Below are positions 18,799-21,361 of a stretch of 21,361 nucleotides of DNA, in pieces (position 1 is the stretch's first letter; each line of letters begins with the position of its first letter). The notes under the pieces are model-generated. The model ran no database searches, was not told where the DNA came from, and saw only the letters and a program-made list of their open reading frames with translations. Made by a program: the position numbers and the translations under genes. The DNA comes from a virus, in the IMG/VR virus record IMGVR_UViG_3300030102_003579, positions 1 to 21,361 of that record; one strand, given 5' to 3'.

Positions 18799-19387
18799 TA
18801 TACATGACGATAACTTATACGATATAAGAGAGGTAAGAGAACAGAGAGAGAATTTGTTTGAGGAACAATCTATTATTCCTAAGATGCCTAAGTCTATATC
18901 TAATTCAATAAACTTAATTATGACTGATATTAAAACATTAGCTAGGAATGATACTAACAATTTTCAAAAATATAACTACGCAAGTATTGACCAATTTTTG
19001 ATGGCAGTAAATCCTCTTTGTGCAAAACATGGATTAATTATTAATGTAGATGAAGAGGACATGAAAATAATGAAAACAAATGATAAGTCCGCATGGGTTC
19101 ATATTGTTTACAAGTTTATATTATCTCATCAAAGTGGTGACACTTGGAACTATCCATTAAGAAGAAATATGATTTTACAAATTACAGGAGGTCAATCAAT
19201 AGGAGCAGCGATGTCCTATGTATTAAAAGGTTTCATGCGTTCATTATTTCAAATAGCAACGGGTGAGAAAAACGAACTTGATGGTCAAAAAGATGGTGAT
19301 GATTTAGATAATCATAACCAAACCTTTACTCAAACTGAGAGTAAACCAAAAGATACCAAACATAATCAACAAAGGAGAAAATATTAA
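18788..19387 (+). CDS. ERF-family single-strand annealing protein
   Basis: 199 residues, ATG at 18788 with a strong AAGGAGAAC site. Residues 1-40 are acidic. The ERF core follows: NNFQKYNYASIDQFLMAVNPL, then AKHGLIINVDEE, a strand segment WVHIVYKFILSHQSGDTW, and GGQSIGAAMSYVLKGFMRSLFQI in pieces. The last matches the 'A-SYA-KR-L--LF-I' signature of the ERF superfamily. The tail is hydrophilic. ERF proteins anneal complementary single strands and circularise or repair phage genomes with exonuclease-made tails. The stop overlaps the next start as TAATG. Confidence 0.88.
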   Translation: MSDDIHDDNLYDIREVREQRENLFEEQSIIPKMPKSISNSINLIMTDIKTLARNDTNNFQKYNYASIDQFLMAVNPLCAKHGLIINVDEEDMKIMKTNDKSAWVHIVYKFILSHQSGDTWNYPLRRNMILQITGGQSIGAAMSYVLKGFMRSLFQIATGEKNELDGQKDGDDLDNHNQTFTQTESKPKDTKHNQQRRKY

Positions 19388-19626
19388 TGTTTTATATAAG
19401 ACTATTTAAAAACGATAATAAAACAAATGATAAACAACCTATTTATGGCAACAGTAATTTTACTGTGCAAGAAAAAGTAGTATTGGAACCGGGCGTTCCA
19501 TATCAAGTAGGTATGTGGAAAGATAAGAAAAATGAAAATGCTCTTAATATTAGAGTGGATGAAAAGAGAGATGCACCACCTAGAAAACAAGAGGAAAAAG
19601 AACCAGAGATTGACATTCCATTTTAA
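19387..19626 (+). CDS. Small protein with SSB-type C-terminal tail (DUF736-like body)
   Basis: 79 residues, ATG at 19387 (TAATG). The body has FKNDNKTNDKQPIYGNSNF and VGMWKDKKNENALNIRVDEK. The 'K-T-DKQP-Y' and 'G-W-K...L-IRVD' spacing recalls DUF736 proteins. The C-terminus is EEKEPEIDIPF, ending exactly like bacterial SSB, whose DDDIPF tip docks repair and replication proteins. The preceding RKQEEKEPE makes the acidic linker. Inference: a phage ssDNA-associated factor or tail mimic working with the ERF annealase. Canonical SSB is much longer (about 150-180 residues), so the OB fold, if any, is minimal. Confidence 0.7.
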   Translation: MFYIRLFKNDNKTNDKQPIYGNSNFTVQEKVVLEPGVPYQVGMWKDKKNENALNIRVDEKRDAPPRKQEEKEPEIDIPF

Positions 19627-19904
19627 TGAAGAGACATGTTAAAATGTTTATGGATTTTTGGGATATTAGCACAGCAGATGTTACACCATGTTTTGCCTGC
19701 GATGGTGAGTATGGTGTTGTCTGCGATGTGCATCACCTTGAGAACAGGGGTTCTGGCGGTGACCCAAAAGGTAAAAAAGATACTGCAAGTAACCTTATTG
19801 GTTTGTGCAGAAGATGTCATACTTTGGCTGAACACAAACAGCATTACAATGATTTCTGTAAAGAAAAATTAAATGAAAGAATATTGAGGAAAACTTATGG
19901 TTGA
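19626..19904 (+). CDS. HNH-type nuclease-like zinc protein
   Basis: 92 residues, ATG at 19626 (TAATG). Cys22-x2-Cys25 and Cys61-x2-Cys64 frame VCDVHHLENRGSGGDP (His36-His37), Asn56 in TASNLIGLC and His65. This is the beta-beta-alpha-metal HNH arrangement with paired zinc knuckles. Such small proteins next to ERF genes often act on branched or single-stranded DNA (NinG-like) or as nicking enzymes. Missing partners cannot be judged here. It overlaps the next gene by 8 bases. Confidence 0.8.
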   Translation: MKRHVKMFMDFWDISTADVTPCFACDGEYGVVCDVHHLENRGSGGDPKGKKDTASNLIGLCRRCHTLAEHKQHYNDFCKEKLNERILRKTYG

Positions 19905-20250
19905 AACATATGTAGAGCACAATCGGTTTGACCCTAGTGTTTTAATGCATAGTTTAGAAAAATTTGGAAATGATTGGGCAGAGAAGGAAGCAGCATTTGG
20001 AATATTAGATGATGCTACCAAACCATTACTTGCTAAATTAGTTTCAGAACAATTAGACTTAGGATTACCTGTTACAAAAGCAGAGTATTATGCAAAGGGT
20101 AAAGAAGAGTACAAAGAGCACATAGATGCACTAGGACAAGCAAGAAAGGATAAAAACTTAGCATTAGTTAAATACAACACATTTAAAAAGTGGGTTGACT
20201 TATTACAAACAAAGGAAGCAAACAAACGAGCGGAGATGATGATAAAATGA
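19897..20250 (+). CDS. Helical conserved phage protein, unknown
   Basis: 117 residues, ATG at 19897. Entirely helical: SLEKFGNDWAEKEAAFGIL, DATKPLLAKLVSEQLDLGL, KAEYYAKGKEEYKEHID, LGQARKDKNLALVKYNTF and KKWVDLLQTKEANKRAEMM. The final 'R(K)...Y...K-WVDLLQTKEA--RAEM' matches small phage proteins I have seen beside recombination genes, with no known function. It overlaps both neighbours by a few bases. Confidence 0.72.
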   Translation: MVETYVEHNRFDPSVLMHSLEKFGNDWAEKEAAFGILDDATKPLLAKLVSEQLDLGLPVTKAEYYAKGKEEYKEHIDALGQARKDKNLALVKYNTFKKWVDLLQTKEANKRAEMMIK

Positions 20251-20606
20251 TGAATAATAAATTTGATATAGATTTAAAATATGGACAGATATTTGAAAAT
20301 AAACTTTCAGATATATTTAAGAATAAAAAGGTTGAGGTTAAAACAGAAAGAAACATGTGGAGAAAAACAGGGAACATAGCAATTGAATATGAATGTCGTG
20401 GAAAAAAATCTGGCATATCTGTTACTCAAGCTGATTGGTGGTGTCATGTATTAGCTGATGATGAAGAGGTTAATGCAATGTTAATGGTGCCAACAGATAA
20501 AATGAAATCACTTGCTCGCAAGTATTTTAAAACAAAGAAAATGGGTGGAGATGACAAGCAATCTAAGTTTGTGTTGATACCACTAAGGGAGGTATTTAAT
20601 GGCTAG
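20247..20606 (+). CDS. PD-(D/E)XK-like phage nuclease protein
   Basis: 119 residues, ATG at 20247 (ATGA overlap). FDIDLKYGQIFENKLSDIF provides an acidic helix (Glu17). KVEVKTERNMWRKTGNIAIE gives the E-x-K-type strand (VEVKTE), and YECRGKKSGISVTQADWW follows. The segment order matches a phage family I recall with 'EVKTDR-W--TGN--VEYES-GKPSGI', generally predicted to be restriction-endonuclease-like. The C-terminal part is Lys-rich helices and a final strand FVLIPLREVF. Target unknown. It overlaps the HTH gene by 8 bases. Confidence 0.7.
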   Translation: MMNNKFDIDLKYGQIFENKLSDIFKNKKVEVKTERNMWRKTGNIAIEYECRGKKSGISVTQADWWCHVLADDEEVNAMLMVPTDKMKSLARKYFKTKKMGGDDKQSKFVLIPLREVFNG

Positions 20607-20829
20607 GTTGAGTATAGAAAGCGAGTTGGTCAGTGAAAAAACATTATCAAAATTACTCGAAATATCAGAGCATACTCTTCGCTTCTGGAGGAGAAATAAC
20701 AAAGGGCCAAAGTACATCAAGTTGGAAGGTAGAGTCCGTTACCACAGAGACGATGTTAATAAATGGTTCGAAAGCGATAAGGAAGAGACAGATAAACGGG
20801 AAGAGATTGGCGAAAGAAATGTTGGGTAA
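20599..20829 (+). CDS. Excisionase/AlpA-like helix-turn-helix protein
   Basis: 76 residues, ATG at 20599; GGGAGG lies inside the end of the upstream gene. SEKTLSKLLEISEHTLRFWR is the HTH, NNKGPKYIKLEGRVRYHRDD the wing and VNKWFES the final helix, matching the HTH_17/MerR-like fold of Xis, AlpA and phage early regulators. The acidic tail (ESDKEETDKREEIGE) is unusual. It may control the early operon or act as a recombination directionality factor, although no integrase is in the window. Confidence 0.8.
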   Translation: MARLSIESELVSEKTLSKLLEISEHTLRFWRRNNKGPKYIKLEGRVRYHRDDVNKWFESDKEETDKREEIGERNVG

Positions 20830-20965
20830 TAGATATGTAAAAATTATTGAGGAAAACAAAATGCAGTTTCCCAATTATATTAATGTTGCACATGAGAGTG
20901 CAGACAAAGAACTAGGAGGTGATTACAATGACGAAGAAAATAATGAAATTAGTTCAGAAAAATGA
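20819..20965 (+). CDS. 48-residue phage protein, uncertain
   Basis: ATG at 20819 overlaps the end of the HTH gene by 11 bases; the upstream part of its frame is only a shadow of the HTH gene. MLGNRYVKIIEENKMQFPNY is followed by an acidic tail (GGDYNDEENNEISSEK). It contains the AGGAGG site of the next gene and overlaps it by 38 bases, which is long. It is probably translated, but weakly supported. Confidence 0.5.
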   Translation: MLGNRYVKIIEENKMQFPNYINVAHESADKELGGDYNDEENNEISSEK

Positions 20966-21361
20966 TGGAGGTCAAAATCCAAAGACTGAACTATTTGAAC
21001 AACCTATTTGGTTGCTGACACTTGAAGATGGGGAGGAGAAGGTGTTAGGTAAAGATAAGATGGAAGAGTATTTATCAAAGGGTTTTGATAAGGCTGTACA
21101 TCAATTTAAGAAATGGAAGGTAACTACCACACAAGGTAGTGAAACAGATGTCTGGGTGGTTATTTTTACAGATAAAACGCATGACTTATGCCCTACCAAT
21201 AAAATAATAGATAAATTATATACTGGGCATAGTGTGAGAGACGCAGAAAAATTTAAGAAAATTGAGGAAGAGCTTGAAAGAAAGAGAGATGTTCCGCAGA
21301 ATCCTGCGTTATTTCATGGTGGTAAAATTACAACACCAGAGGAGAAAGAATATTTAGAAAA
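20928..21361 (+). CDS. Phage protein, unknown, cut by right edge
   Basis: ATG at 20928 with an AGGAGG site 8 bases upstream; open for 144 codons to the window end, no stop. Begins TKKIMKLVQKNDGGQNPKTE. ELFEQPIWLLTLEDGEEKV, YLSKGFDKAVHQFKKWKV and WVVIFTDKTHDLCPTNKII suggest an alpha/beta protein with a later charged helix (DAEKFKKIEEELERKRD). No family recognised. The strong ribosome site and long open frame make it a real gene. Confidence 0.72.
   Translation, partial: MTKKIMKLVQKNDGGQNPKTELFEQPIWLLTLEDGEEKVLGKDKMEEYLSKGFDKAVHQFKKWKVTTTQGSETDVWVVIFTDKTHDLCPTNKIIDKLYTGHSVRDAEKFKKIEEELERKRDVPQNPALFHGGKITTPEEKEYLE

Overview
This window looks like part of the genome of a tailed double-stranded DNA phage. 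It carries a P22-like portal, a large terminase, a scaffold-like protein, a T4-type lysozyme and phage recombination genes. The DNA is AT-rich, the genes are short and closely packed, and many of the small proteins (Lys/Gly-rich head proteins, the 'YGNELVYP' protein, the 'KASKAHAGQ' protein) are of kinds I associate with uncultivated marine phages. A low-GC marine bacterial host is likely, but this is inference; no host marker is present. No tRNA, rRNA, integrase or CRISPR array was seen.

Layout. (1) 1-9129, minus strand: the morphogenesis operon, read right to left. The order is terL, GH24 lysozyme, a basic protein, portal, a run of small basic or hydrophobic proteins with a shared C-terminal signature, a small helical protein, a GroES-like co-chaperonin, scaffold, a conserved protein, and a virion protein cut by the left edge. 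(2) 9130-9768: noncoding DNA with a hairpin in front of terL and a G-rich run. (3) 9769-10690, minus: a probable small terminase followed by a metallothionein-like peptide and a small zinc-finger-like protein. (4) 10691-11456: a divergent noncoding region with a likely promoter and a strongly structured, probably transcribed element. (5) 11457-15895, plus: small early-type genes, a DUF932 gene bounded by two hammerhead ribozymes, a cassette of tiny genes joined by an identical ribosome-binding-site repeat, and a YkgJ-like Cys-rich protein. (6) 15892-17709, minus: an island with a Hjc-like resolvase, a LexA-type DNA-binding domain, a DUF1376-like replication protein and an unknown protein. (7) 17744-21361, plus: a DNA recombination module (PD-(D/E)XK nuclease, ERF annealase, a small protein with an SSB-type tail, an HNH protein, a second nuclease-like protein, an Xis/AlpA-like HTH) and a gene cut by the right edge.

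Main discovery. Two complete type III hammerhead ribozymes, with the same strand order as the satellite RNA of tobacco ringspot virus, sit immediately before (12101-12152) and after (13250-13307) the DUF932 gene. Each follows directly on a perfect hairpin. Cleavage at both would excise a roughly 1.15-kb DUF932 RNA with a 5'-OH and a hairpin-protected 3' end. It would also release a downstream structured leader or ncRNA that ends at a canonical terminator. A third, hairpin-rich RNA candidate lies at 11198-11424. Together they suggest that this operon is organised by RNA self-processing. Translation through much of the genome is coupled by TAATG or ATGA stop-start overlaps.
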